A stretch of 64,000 bases of DNA from Nostoc cf. commune SO-36. Lineage in GTDB: Bacteria > Cyanobacteriota > Cyanobacteriia > Cyanobacteriales > Nostocaceae. The DNA lies in NCBI RefSeq assembly GCF_023734775.1, contig NZ_AP025732.1, positions 5,082,501 through 5,146,500 on the forward strand, written 5' to 3'. Made by a program: the position numbers and the translations under genes. The notes beneath the pieces were generated by a model, which saw only the letters and a program-made list of their open reading frames with translations, had not been told where the DNA came from and made no database searches. Position 1 is the stretch's first letter. Every line of letters begins with the position of its first letter. This document shows positions 45,881 to 55,024 of the stretch, one piece after another.

Positions 45881-46866
45881 TCACTTTTCCTCTAATCCCT
45901 GAGTTAGAGTATTAATATTACCTTCTAACAACTTGAGATAAGTTGGTGCTGGCCCATCTGCTGGAGATAGAGAATCAACGTAAAACACTCCACCAAACCT
46001 TGCTCCTGATTCTCTAGCTACCTGACGTTGCGCTCCATCGTTTACTGTACTTTCACAGAAAACTACAGGTATTTTATTTTTTTTAACTATATCAATGACT
46101 TTTTCTAGCTGTTTGGGAGTAGCTTGCTGTTCAGAATTGACCGCCCAGAGATAAGCTTCTTTCAAGCCATAATCGCGGGTAAGGTATGAAAATGCGCCTT
46201 CACAGCTTACTATGTAGCGCTTGTCTGCTGGAACTACCGAAACAGCTTTTCGCAGTTTCTCATCAACTTCCTTAATCTTTTGACTGTATACTTTGGCATT
46301 GGTATTATAACTCTCTGCATTCGCTGAGTCTAAATTAACCAATGCCTTGCGAATATTCTCTACGTAAGTCAAGGCGTTTTGTGGTGACATCCAAGCATGG
46401 GGATTAGGCTTTCCTTTGTAAGCATCCTCCGCAATTTCTACAGGTTTAATTCCCTCAGTTAGGGTAATGTGAGGCACTTTGGGGACGCTGTTATATAACT
46501 TTTGTGCCCAACGCTCTAAATTCAGACCATTATTCAAAATTATGTCTGCTTTTTGCGCCCTCACCAAATCGCTAGGAGTTGGTTCGTAACCATGAATTTC
46601 TGTCCTGGTTTAGTGATAGATTCGACAATCGCCTTGTCTCCCGCCACGTTTTGCGCCATATCTGCAATGACTGTAAAGGTGGTAAGAACTACTTTTTTAT
46701 CTAGCTTGGTAGTAGTTGTGCCTGGATTTGAACTTAACTGTGGTTGAGAGTTAGAGGTTGCGCCACATCCACCCAAACATAGACTTAATAGCAGCCCAGA
46801 TGCTATAGCCAATTTTTGCCCGTACTGCGGTAGTTGCATCTTAAAATTATTGATATTAAATCTCAT
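45881..46866 (-). pseudogene. mntC: Manganese ABC transporter substrate-binding protein MntC-like, frameshifted
   Basis: Metal-binding lipoprotein of the cluster A-I (ZnuA/MntC) family. The first frame (46866-46561) has a lipoprotein signal (SGLLLSLCLGGC) and starts the domain (VVLTTFTVIADMAQNVAGD). At about 46603, ITKPG should continue (A)EIHGYEPTPSDLVRAQKADI; one missing base causes the break, and the second frame (46567-45881) carries the rest (KPNPHAWMSPQNA, FCESTVNDGAQR, FGGVFYVDSLSPADGPAPTY). Metal-ligand positions His, His and Glu are visible (IHGYE, NPHAW, FCEST), plus Asp in YVDSLS. The loss would abolish uptake; with the other genes intact, a sequencing error is plausible. Confidence 0.8.
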
Positions 46867-47633
46867 TATAGCAATTTCATAATCTTCTCACTTTTGTCTC
46901 ACTTTAGCAGAAGCAAGATAAAACTGAAAGAATTATGATAATTTTCTAAGAAGTAAAAAGCGAACCTGTGGCAATCCACTGTATTTCTAGATTTTGACTT
47001 ACTTGGTTCGACACTTTTATGTGTTAATTTTTGACTCTTGTCATTTTAAGGGGCATTTTGAACAGTTCAAATAATTTTGTTGTTTGCATCACAAACAAAT
47101 ATTTGATGATTGTGAAATACTTTACAGACAAATCTTGTATTTAGGTTTTGTAGTATTTAAATTATTGCAAAAATAAATACATTGTAGAAATATTTATTTG
47201 TTAGCTAACTAACTGTTAAAAGTTTAATATTTATTGTTTTGACAATTCATAAAAATTTACTTAAGCTAAAGGATAGGTTAAGCAAATCAACAAACAACAG
47301 CAATTTGATTTAGCTACATCAAGAATTGCTGTTGTAGACTATCCGCATGAGGGAATGAATCGAAATCCAAATTATTCCATGTAGGCAATTAAACCTGATT
47401 TTGCTACAAAAAGCTAAGACAAGATTAAGCGTATTGCACAGCGCATAAATTGAACAGATTCCAGTCAATTATCGATGGATACTTGTGGTGATGTTAGTGA
47501 GTATCGATCAATTATTGAAGTTTGACTAGTGATTTTGGATTAGGGTCTTCTGGTTTATCCTCGTCAGGGACGGAATAAATCTAAAATCCAAAATTTATTG
47601 ACTAAAACACGGTAGATATGTCCAGGAGAAACA
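46867..47633. other. Long divergent intergenic region before the oxidase operon
   Basis: 767 bp, AT-rich, and no gene seen. It includes a 13-base palindrome ttgaacagttcaa near 47057-47069 and a neighbouring hairpin gtttg-catca-caaac with caaatatttg, which may be operator sites for the divergent mntC and DUF2231/cox transcripts. Confidence 0.4.
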
Positions 47634-48134
47634 ATGCTTGAGTATTTTACATCTTTGAACGACCACAATTTACCTTATCCAGATACGATTCATCCCATCG
47701 TTGTCCACTTTGTAATTGCGATGGTATTGTTTTCCTTTGTCTGTGATGTAATTGGCTATTTTACTGGCAAATCCGGTCTTTTTGAGGTGAGTTGGTGGAA
47801 TATGGTAGTTGCCACGATCGCCATCTTCGTGGCCATTATTTTCGGTCAGTTTGAAGCGGGTTTAGCACAGCCTTACAGCGTAGCTAAATCGGTACTAAAT
47901 TTGCATACGCTGATTGGTTGGTCACTTTCGGGAATCATCACAGCAATTACAGCTTGGCGCTATGTAATTCGTGCCCGGAATCCGCAAAAAGTACCAATTT
48001 ATTACTTGGGAGCCGGACTAGTTTTAACCCTAATAGTTGGCTTACAAGTATATCTTGGAGATGAACTTGTTTGGGTGTATGGATTGCATACAGTGCCAGT
48101 TGTGGAAGCAGTAAAGGATGGTCTGTTGCAATGA
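47634..48134 (+). CDS. DUF2231 membrane protein, first of two in the oxidase operon
   Basis: 166 residues with four helices (about 20-45, 53-75, 90-110, 120-140). Conserved IHPIVVHFVIAMVLFSFVCD with HP and H residues. DUF2231 proteins often sit with respiratory genes and may bind haem or quinone; their function is not established. The stop overlaps the next ATG (ATGA), so tightly coupled. Confidence 0.8.
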   Translation: MLEYFTSLNDHNLPYPDTIHPIVVHFVIAMVLFSFVCDVIGYFTGKSGLFEVSWWNMVVATIAIFVAIIFGQFEAGLAQPYSVAKSVLNLHTLIGWSLSGIITAITAWRYVIRARNPQKVPIYYLGAGLVLTLIVGLQVYLGDELVWVYGLHTVPVVEAVKDGLLQ

Positions 48135-48748
48135 ACTCAGAATTAATTGATCAATTGAGCGGCTCTTTAGGCGCAAACGGATTACCTTACACCATTCCCA
48201 TTCATCCCAACTTAGTCCATCTGACAATAGGTTTGTTCATCATTGGGATGACCTTTGATATTGTCGGTGTTCTGTTCCCCTTTGAAAAATGGGTCTTCAA
48301 ATATTTAGCAATTACTGTGGAACGTCAGAACTTATTTGATGTTGGCTGGTACAATATGCTAGCTGCCAGCATCATCACATTTTTCACAGTCGCAGCAGGC
48401 TTTTACGAAATGCTGTTGGCAACACCACCAGCTGATATGAAAAGTGCCTGGGGATTGCAGGCAATGGAAACTATGCTTTGGCATGGTGTGGGTGGTGTGT
48501 TCTTATTAGCGCTGATTATTGTCTTGACCATCTGGAGAGGATGGCAGCGCTTGGTTTGGGCCAAACAAGAATATAAAGAGACAGATAGAGAAGTGCAATG
48601 GATCTATCTGTTGGCAGGCATAGCAATTATGTTCATTCTGTACGTCCACGGGACACTAGGGGCGCAAATGGCTGCCGAGTTTGGCGTACACAATACAGCA
48701 GATAATTTGCTGCGATCGCACCAAGACCTCAATACAACACTCAAGTAA
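48131..48748 (+). CDS. DUF2231 membrane protein, second of two in the oxidase operon
   Basis: 205 residues. The ATG at 48131 (MNSELIDQLSG) overlaps the preceding stop; an upstream in-frame start would lie within the preceding gene. IPIHPNLVHLTIGLFIIGMT carries the family HP...H pattern, followed by three further helices. Paralogue of the previous gene. It lies 61 bases before coxB, supporting a role in assembly or function of this oxidase (inference). Confidence 0.82.
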   Translation: MNSELIDQLSGSLGANGLPYTIPIHPNLVHLTIGLFIIGMTFDIVGVLFPFEKWVFKYLAITVERQNLFDVGWYNMLAASIITFFTVAAGFYEMLLATPPADMKSAWGLQAMETMLWHGVGGVFLLALIIVLTIWRGWQRLVWAKQEYKETDREVQWIYLLAGIAIMFILYVHGTLGAQMAAEFGVHNTADNLLRSHQDLNTTLK

Positions 48749-48809
48749 GTTATTTGTCCTTAGTCCTTAGTCATTTGTCCTTTGACTAATACCCAATGCC
48801 CAATAACCA

Positions 48810-49742
48810 ATGACCATGAAAATCCAGAAGATTTTAAATATTTTGACGCTGCTTACAGGCGCGATCGCAATCACTGTTATCAGTCTCTGGATCGGGCAGC
48901 AGGCTTACTCCTGGCTTCCTCCCCAAGCAGCAGCCGAATCCCTACTAATTGATGATTTGATTAGCTTCTTAGTAACCCTCGGTTCCTTCATCTTCTTGGG
49001 AGTCACAAGTACTTTAATGTATTCTGTGATCTTCCATCGGGCAGTCAAAGATGACTTCACTGACGGCCCCCCAATTGAAGGGAATATCACCTTAGAAGTT
49101 GTCTGGACAGCAATCCCAATTCTGTTAGTGTTTTGGATTGCGGGTTACAGCTATCAAGTTTACGAACAAATGGGAATTCAAGGCCCATCGGAATTAGTTC
49201 ATTTGCATAATCCGCTAGCAATGCAATCGGCTCATGCAGAACCAAATGATTTACCAGCTAACGCTTTAGCAGAACCTGTAGAAAAAATCGACGTACTAGC
49301 TAAACAGTGGGCGTGGGTTTTTCATTACCCAGAAAAAGATATTACCAGTACCGAATTGCATTTACCAAGCGATCGCCGGATACGTTTAGCGCTGAAATCG
49401 CAAGACGTTCTCCACGGCTTTTATATACCTGCATTTCGCCTTAAGCAGGATATTATTCCCAACCACGCGATCGACTTTGAATTTACTCCCATCCGCGCCG
49501 GCAAGTACCGATTGACCGATTCCCAATATAGCGGTACATACTTTGCGACGATGCAGGCGAATGTGGTTGTCGAATCTCCTGAAAATTATCAGCAGTGGCT
49601 AGCACAAGCTGCAACCCAAAAGCCATCCGTAGCAAAAAATCAGGCAGCTTCTGAGTATGCCCAAACATCCCATCAATCAGTCCAAACTGGTTGGGTTACA
49701 GTTCCACCTGCTGCACCTCCTCTAGTCAATTCACCTGGTTGA
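48810..49742 (+). CDS. coxB: Haem-copper oxidase subunit II lacking the CuA site (ARTO/quinol-type)
   Basis: 310 residues: two N-terminal helices (about 8-35 and 50-75, then 97-115), and a periplasmic cupredoxin domain. First ligand His202 is present (VLHGFYIPAF), but the CuA loop reads DSQYSGTYFATM at 237-248: both cysteines are replaced (Asp237, Ser241), Glu by Gln, and the loop His by Phe; only Met248 remains. A CuA centre is therefore impossible. That is the diagnostic of the cyanobacterial alternative terminal oxidase (Anabaena cox3-like, quinol-oxidising). A Pro/Gln-rich tail follows. Operon with coxA. Confidence 0.88.
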   Translation: MTMKIQKILNILTLLTGAIAITVISLWIGQQAYSWLPPQAAAESLLIDDLISFLVTLGSFIFLGVTSTLMYSVIFHRAVKDDFTDGPPIEGNITLEVVWTAIPILLVFWIAGYSYQVYEQMGIQGPSELVHLHNPLAMQSAHAEPNDLPANALAEPVEKIDVLAKQWAWVFHYPEKDITSTELHLPSDRRIRLALKSQDVLHGFYIPAFRLKQDIIPNHAIDFEFTPIRAGKYRLTDSQYSGTYFATMQANVVVESPENYQQWLAQAATQKPSVAKNQAASEYAQTSHQSVQTGWVTVPPAAPPLVNSPG

Positions 49743-49755
49743 AAGGAAAGTAACC

Positions 49756-51417
49756 ATGACTAATGTTCCTATTGAAGGTATTCTTCTCCCTGATGAGAAG
49801 CATAACCACGAATCTCCAAGTAATTGGAAAGAATACTTCAGCTTTAGTACCGACCACAAGGTAATTGGTATCCAGTATCTCGTTACCTCCTTTTTCTTCT
49901 TCCTCGTCGGCGGTATCTTTGCGATGGTGATGCGGGGAGAACTGATGACACCCGAATCAGATTTAGTCGATCGCACCGTCTACAACGGTATGTTCACCAT
50001 GCACGGCACTGTGATGCTGTTTTTGTGGACATTTCCCTCACTGGTTGGTTTTGCCAACTATTTAGTACCCCTAATGATTGGGGCGCGAGATATGGCATTT
50101 CCCCGCCTCAACGCCGTCGCCTTTTGGATGGTGCCAGTAGTTGGGATTTTGATGATGGGTAGCTTCTTTGTCCCTGGAGGCCCTGCCCAAGCCGGCTGGT
50201 GGTCTTACCCGCCAGTCAGTCTCCAGAATCCCACAGGTAACTTAATTAATGGTCAAGTTATCTGGTTGCTAGCAGTAGCAATATCTGGCGTATCTTCAAT
50301 TATGGGGGCAGTAAATTTTGTCACCACAATTGTGAAGATGCGGGCCCCAGGAATGGGTTTCTTCAAAATGCCGTTGTTTGTCTGGACAGTATTTAGCGCC
50401 CAGATTATCCAACTATTCGGACTACCTGCATTGACAGCAGGTGCGGTAATGCTGCTACTCGACCTCACAGCAGGCACTGCCTTTTTCGACCCCGCCAAGG
50501 GTGGTAATCCAGTAATGTTTGAGCATTACTTCTGGTTCTACTCCCACCCCGCCGTTTACGTGATTATTTTGCCCATCTTCGGCATTTTCTCGGAAATCTT
50601 TCCAGTTTATTCACGTAAACCCTTATTTGGTTACAAAGTAGTTGCCGTTTCATCCATTTTGATTGCGATCGTCAGTGGTATCGTTTGGGTACACCACATG
50701 TACGTCAGTGGTACACCCGGCTGGATGCGGTTGATTTTCATGTTGACGACGATGTTTGTATCTGTCCCCACGGGAATTAAAGTATTTGCTTGGGTAGCAA
50801 CTATTTGGGGCGGTAAACTGCGGCTAACTACCCCCATGCTGTTTGCCTTAGGTGCATTAATCATGTTTGTCTTTGCAGGAATCACAGGCATCATGCTTTC
50901 TTCCGTGCCCGTTGATGTCCACGTTAACAATACCTACTTTGTAGTGGGACACTTCCACTACGTCCTCTACGGAACTGTGACGATGGGCTTGTATGCTGCC
51001 ATCTATCACTGGTTCCCCAAAATGACTGGGCGGATGTACTCAGAAAGCTGGGGTAAAATCCACTTCTGGTTAGCCTTCATCGGCACTAACCTCAACTTTT
51101 TGCCCATGCACCCATTAGGATTGCAAGGAATGTTACGCCGAGTTGCTTCCTACGCCCCAGAGTACACATTCTGGAATATCATCGCTAGCTTGGGCGGATT
51201 CCTCTTAGGAATGTCCACCTTGCCCTTCATTTTCAACATGGTGATTTCTTGGATGCAAGGCGAGAAAGCACCTGCTAATCCTTGGAGAGCAATCGGACTA
51301 GAGTGGTTAGTTTCTTCACCCCCCCCAGTAGAAAACTTTGAAGAAATCCCCATCATCATCTCTGAACCCTACGGCTACGGCAAATCAGAACCCTTGACAG
51401 CTAACCTCTCAGAATAA
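49756..51417 (+). CDS. coxA: Haem-copper oxidase subunit I
   Basis: 553 residues, twelve helices. Haem and CuB ligands: MHGTVMLFLWTFP (low-spin haem His), YSHPAVYVIILP (CuB His and cross-linked Tyr), VWVHHMYVSGTP (CuB His pair), GHFHYVLYGTVTMG (haem His pair). The YSHP motif with Ala instead of Glu marks a type A2 oxidase, in which the HPEV Glu proton gate is absent. It reduces O2 to water with proton pumping. Starts 13 bases after coxB. Confidence 0.95.
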   Translation: MTNVPIEGILLPDEKHNHESPSNWKEYFSFSTDHKVIGIQYLVTSFFFFLVGGIFAMVMRGELMTPESDLVDRTVYNGMFTMHGTVMLFLWTFPSLVGFANYLVPLMIGARDMAFPRLNAVAFWMVPVVGILMMGSFFVPGGPAQAGWWSYPPVSLQNPTGNLINGQVIWLLAVAISGVSSIMGAVNFVTTIVKMRAPGMGFFKMPLFVWTVFSAQIIQLFGLPALTAGAVMLLLDLTAGTAFFDPAKGGNPVMFEHYFWFYSHPAVYVIILPIFGIFSEIFPVYSRKPLFGYKVVAVSSILIAIVSGIVWVHHMYVSGTPGWMRLIFMLTTMFVSVPTGIKVFAWVATIWGGKLRLTTPMLFALGALIMFVFAGITGIMLSSVPVDVHVNNTYFVVGHFHYVLYGTVTMGLYAAIYHWFPKMTGRMYSESWGKIHFWLAFIGTNLNFLPMHPLGLQGMLRRVASYAPEYTFWNIIASLGGFLLGMSTLPFIFNMVISWMQGEKAPANPWRAIGLEWLVSSPPPVENFEEIPIIISEPYGYGKSEPLTANLSE

Positions 51418-51428
51418 CCCAGGCTATC

Positions 51429-51684
51429 CTACCGTATACACACAAATCTTTTAGGTTACTCCGTAACTTAGGGTAAGTTAATTTTTGCAGGTCGATGCAA
51501 TAAAGGTGCAGGTCGATGCAACAAACTTGCAGGTTGATACAAAAAAGGTGCAACTCGATACAACAAACTTGCAAGTCGATGTAATAAAGGTGCAGGTCGA
51601 TGCAACAAACTTGCAGGTTGATACAACAAACTTGCAGGTCAATGCAATAAAGGTAAGGTCAAAAGACTTGTGTGTATACCGTAG
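51429..51684. mobile_element. Inverted-repeat element with an 8 x 21-bp tandem array, inserted between coxA and coxC
   Basis: The ends are near-perfect inverted repeats of 24 bases (ctaccgtatacacacaa ... ttgtgtgtataccgtag). The interior 51487-51654 is exactly eight 21-bp units (gcaggtcgatgcaataaag-type, alternating with gcaacaaactt variants), encoding a heptad peptide VQVDAIK/LQVDATN if translated. No clear target duplication. Lies directly after the coxA stop. Confidence 0.75.
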
Positions 51685-51749
51685 CGCAACAAGCTACGTC
51701 TCTTTTGCGTTTTAAATTCAACCCTCAAGCTAAAAGCAAAACTCCACCA

Positions 51750-52352
51750 ATGGACAGTTATATCAATTCAGATGAATTGCAGCACACAGCCGCAGAACAT
51801 ACCCACGACGAAGAAGGCAACAAGATGTTTGGCTTCATTGTCTTCCTCCTGTCTGAAAGCGTCATTTTCTTGAGTTTTTTCGCCGGATATGCCATCTACA
51901 AAACAACAACGCCTAACTGGCTACCAGCAGGTGTTTCCGGGCTAGAAGTAAAAGAACCGACAATCAACACAGTAATTCTTGTCGCCAGTAGCTTTGTAAT
52001 TTACTTAGCCGAACGCGCCCTTCAACGCCATGACTTAGTGAAATTTCGCCTATTTCTCTTGACAACAATGGCGATGGGTACTTACTTTTTGGTTGGGCAA
52101 GCGATTGAATGGAACGGCCTCGATTTTGGCTTCACCACAGGGGTATTTGGTGGGACGTTTTACCTGCTAACAGGCTTCCACGGTTTGCACGTTTTCACCG
52201 GCATTCTGTTGCAGTCGATTATTTTGGTACGTTCTTTCATCCCTGGCAACTACGACACAGGCCACTTCGGCGTGAATGCAACTTCATTGTTCTGGCACTT
52301 CGTCGATGTTATCTGGATTATTTTGTTTATCCTAATCTACGTTTGGCAGTAA
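51750..52352 (+). CDS. coxC: Haem-copper oxidase subunit III
   Basis: 200 residues from the ATG at 51750 (MDSYINSDELQHTAAEHTHD); the longer frame from 51672 begins in the repeat element and is not used. Five to six helices; conserved EGNKMFGFIVFLLSES, a HxxE-like region near QAIEWNGLDF, and GFHGLHVFTGILLQ with LFWHFVDVIWIILF at the end. Structural subunit of the oxidase. The 332-bp gap from coxA is caused by the inserted repeat element. Confidence 0.92.
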   Translation: MDSYINSDELQHTAAEHTHDEEGNKMFGFIVFLLSESVIFLSFFAGYAIYKTTTPNWLPAGVSGLEVKEPTINTVILVASSFVIYLAERALQRHDLVKFRLFLLTTMAMGTYFLVGQAIEWNGLDFGFTTGVFGGTFYLLTGFHGLHVFTGILLQSIILVRSFIPGNYDTGHFGVNATSLFWHFVDVIWIILFILIYVWQ

Positions 52353-52368
52353 AGATTGATGGGATAAA

Positions 52369-52391
52369 AACCCAGATAAATTATCTGGGTT
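52369..52391 (+). terminator. Hairpin after coxC, weak terminator
   Basis: Perfect inverted repeat aacccagata/tatctgggtt with a three-base loop, 16 bases after the coxC stop. No T-run follows, so termination strength is doubtful. Confidence 0.45.
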
Positions 52392-52465
52392 GGTGTATGG
52401 GGCATTATTAATTACTTTTATGCCCCATACACCATTCACTGTAATAACTATAATTAGGTATTGGT

Positions 52466-53065
52466 TCAACTTTTTAAATTAACCTTTCCCTCAAACTTTG
52501 ACACATCTTGATGAGATAAAAACTTTTCACTACTGTGATAACTCCTTCGCCATTGTTCGAGTTTATCTATAGATATTGATTTAGATACGACATTCACACC
52601 ATTTCCTCGCCAAGCAACTTCTGAATCTGTTGTGAAAACCCCGCACTCTAATTGATCTAGCCTCATATTCCAATATTCGCTAAATCGACCTTTTAAGGTA
52701 ATAACTTGCTCAAATACCTTGTTTCTATGTTTATTTCTTCTTTTTCGTTCTGTTGCTCCAGTTGCTTCTGTATCAATAAACTTAGTTTCAATTAAAAACA
52801 GGCTACCTTTAAAGGTCAGAAAGACAAAATCACACTTTCCTAAATCTGTATAATCTGAAATTGGAGACTTTTCAAATAACAGCAATTCAGCGCACGAGGG
52901 AAACAATTCTTTAATATTCAGAAATAAATAAGCTTGCAATAAAAGTTCCTTGTCATAAGGAAACAATATTACTCCTTCAAAAAATTTTTGAATGTCCTCG
53001 TGAGTTTGGGGTTGAATTCTTTTACAGTATGAGACAAATTTATGTAGCTCGTTTACAATCATCAA
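52466..53065 (-). CDS. Putative PD-(D/E)XK nuclease-like protein
   Basis: 199 residues. Core motif: KCDFVFLTFKGSLFLIETKF, with the D-x(n)-ExK arrangement (about 78-95) of restriction-endonuclease-like folds, then a basic helix RKRRNKHRNKVFEQV. The family was not recognised by name; possibly a stand-alone nuclease of a defence or repair system, but no partner methylase lies nearby. Isolated, convergent with coxC. Confidence 0.55.
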   Translation of the reverse strand: MMIVNELHKFVSYCKRIQPQTHEDIQKFFEGVILFPYDKELLLQAYLFLNIKELFPSCAELLLFEKSPISDYTDLGKCDFVFLTFKGSLFLIETKFIDTEATGATERKRRNKHRNKVFEQVITLKGRFSEYWNMRLDQLECGVFTTDSEVAWRGNGVNVVSKSISIDKLEQWRRSYHSSEKFLSHQDVSKFEGKVNLKS

Positions 53066-53264
53066 GTTTTAACTCCTTCCCCCATTCGCAACCTTAAGGG
53101 TATTAGCATAAAAAGATACCACTCCCTCAAGGAAATCATCATCCGCATAAGTAACTAAAAAAACGATAAAAATCCCAAGTACTTAGGGTAATTTACTGTT
53201 GACAGTTCAATAAAACTAATTTTTAAGCTGCTTTTCAGTATTGGTGGATTTATCACTCCTGGCC

Positions 53265-54617
53265 TCAGCTACCAGTCAGCGATTTTATATGAGCAGGAAA
53301 ACTAGCATTTTGCAAAGCTTGAACGGTTATTCTAGAATCTTGTACGCAAAATTGCCAACCTAAACGAACAAGCTTACGAGAAGTTTCAGTTTGGATAATT
53401 CCAATCACTGGCATTCTTGCCTTTTCTTTGTCTACTGAATGGTCTTGCAAAATTGTTTTCAAGCGATGTAATTCTTCGATATTACCTGCTTGTTGGGGAT
53501 TTAACTCGACCATCACCATTTGTACTGTTTCCACTGGTTCTGCATCTTCAAGAATAAATTGAGTTTGCTCGTCACGTCGATCTACTTTTCCCCAAATAAT
53601 CAATCTAGTATCAACTTGGAGTAGCGTACTAATGCGTTCATAAGTTTTCGGAAAAACTACAGCTTCTGATTGTGTAGTTAGGTCTTCTATTTGCAGAATT
53701 GCCATCTGATCGCCTTTTTTCGTGACCACCTTTTTGACGTTATTTAACATGACAACTGCACAAAGCCTTGTATCTTCCCTTTGTTCTCCCAGTTGTGAAA
53801 GGTTAATTGGAGTCAAAAGTGGTGCTATTTGCCGTAAGGATTTCAGTGGATGATCTGATACATAAAAGCCTAGTAGTTCTTTCTCCATCTGCAACTTTTT
53901 CTGTGGGGGTAAATCTGTCACAGGTTTAGATTTAGGAGCAGTTTCAAAAGCATTATTTGCTCTTTTATTTTGAGTCGAAGAAAAGCCGTCGCCCAATAAA
54001 TCAAATAGATTCCCTTGACCACTGGCTCTGTCTTTAGCGCGAGATTGTGCCCAATCATACACTAATTCTGAGTCGTTAATTAACTGTTGACGGTTGGGTT
54101 CAATTTTGTCAAAGGCTCCACAGTAAATCAGCGATTCCAGAGTTCGGCGGTTAACGGCACGTAAATCTACGCGATCGCAAAAATCAGCGAGGGACTTAAA
54201 CTCTCCTGTATCATTTCTCGCCTCCAAAATACAAGCGATCGCATTTTGCCCCACGTTACGCACTGCCGAAAATCCAAACAGAATCTTTCCTGCCGTCGGC
54301 GTAAAATCAACACCAGAACGATTAATGTCTGGCGGATCTATGGAAATCCCCATATTTGTACAGTTAGTAATATATCTCTGTACCTTATCGGTATCACCAC
54401 TGTTAGCCGTTAACAGTGCCGCCATATATTCCAATGGGTAATTAGCTTTTAAATATGCTGTTTGATAAGTTACATAACCGTATGCTGTTGAATGGGATTT
54501 ATTGAAACAATTGGAAGCTATCAAGCCATTTTTAATCGCAAAATTATGGTCACGCTCAACCCCAATGTCATAAACATTTTGTTTGCCTAAATATTTGCGT
54601 GTGGCTATTTTGATCAT
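53265..54617 (-). CDS. dnaE: DNA polymerase III alpha subunit, C-terminal half with split-intein IntC
   Basis: 450 residues. Residues 1-36 are the C-terminal part of the DnaE split intein (MIKIATRKYLGKQNVYDIGV ... NGLIASN, Asn36), directly followed by the extein CFNKSHSTAYGYVTYQTAYL (Cys37). After expression this half is ligated in trans to the N-half, encoded elsewhere. The extein holds the end of the polymerase region, an HhH segment and an OB domain (LCAVVMLNNVKKVVTKKGDQ). IntC differs from the N. punctiforme sequence by two residues (Ile and Leu near its end), as I recall it. Essential replicase. Confidence 0.97.
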   Translation of the reverse strand: MIKIATRKYLGKQNVYDIGVERDHNFAIKNGLIASNCFNKSHSTAYGYVTYQTAYLKANYPLEYMAALLTANSGDTDKVQRYITNCTNMGISIDPPDINRSGVDFTPTAGKILFGFSAVRNVGQNAIACILEARNDTGEFKSLADFCDRVDLRAVNRRTLESLIYCGAFDKIEPNRQQLINDSELVYDWAQSRAKDRASGQGNLFDLLGDGFSSTQNKRANNAFETAPKSKPVTDLPPQKKLQMEKELLGFYVSDHPLKSLRQIAPLLTPINLSQLGEQREDTRLCAVVMLNNVKKVVTKKGDQMAILQIEDLTTQSEAVVFPKTYERISTLLQVDTRLIIWGKVDRRDEQTQFILEDAEPVETVQMVMVELNPQQAGNIEELHRLKTILQDHSVDKEKARMPVIGIIQTETSRKLVRLGWQFCVQDSRITVQALQNASFPAHIKSLTGS

Positions 54618-55024
54618 CCTACCCTACCCCTAAAAAAAATTTTGCAAAATTAATTAATTGATAAAATTATGAACTTTCTAGTTTTGATAGCCCTCAGAAT
54701 ATAAAATTATATCACTAGAAAACACTGCTATACTCTTAGACAAAGTAGTAAATATATATCAATTTACATCAAAACTTTAGTAAACTCTTCAATAGATGGT
54801 TGATAGCTATATATTTGCTGTTTTTAGAACCTATTAAACACATTTAAATACATATTAATTTGCTTAGTCAGATGTGCGGAGAGTGGCGGATAAGGAAGTA
54901 GGGAAGACAGTGGAAGATAAGGGTGATGAGGGGTACAAGGAGAATAACCAATGCCCAATACCCTATACCCAATTTCGGCCAATATGTACTAAAATCAATG
55001 ACTTGAGTCACAAAGAGAGCAATC
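54618..55024. other. Intergenic region between dnaE C-half and gatA
   Basis: 407 bp, divergent promoters expected; AT-rich half near dnaE and a purine-rich strip near gatA (gtggcggataaggaagtagg onward). No gene or clear repeat seen. Confidence 0.4.

Noticed and set aside
47330..47400. CRISPR-like segment (tagactatccgcatgaggg)
   Set aside because: It occurs once only, with no repeated unit or spacer spacing.
51485..51715. 76-codon frame through the 21-bp repeats as a real heptad-repeat protein
   Set aside because: The TTG start, the exact unit length of 21 bp and the lack of a ribosome-binding site suggest the frame is a by-product of the tandem array.
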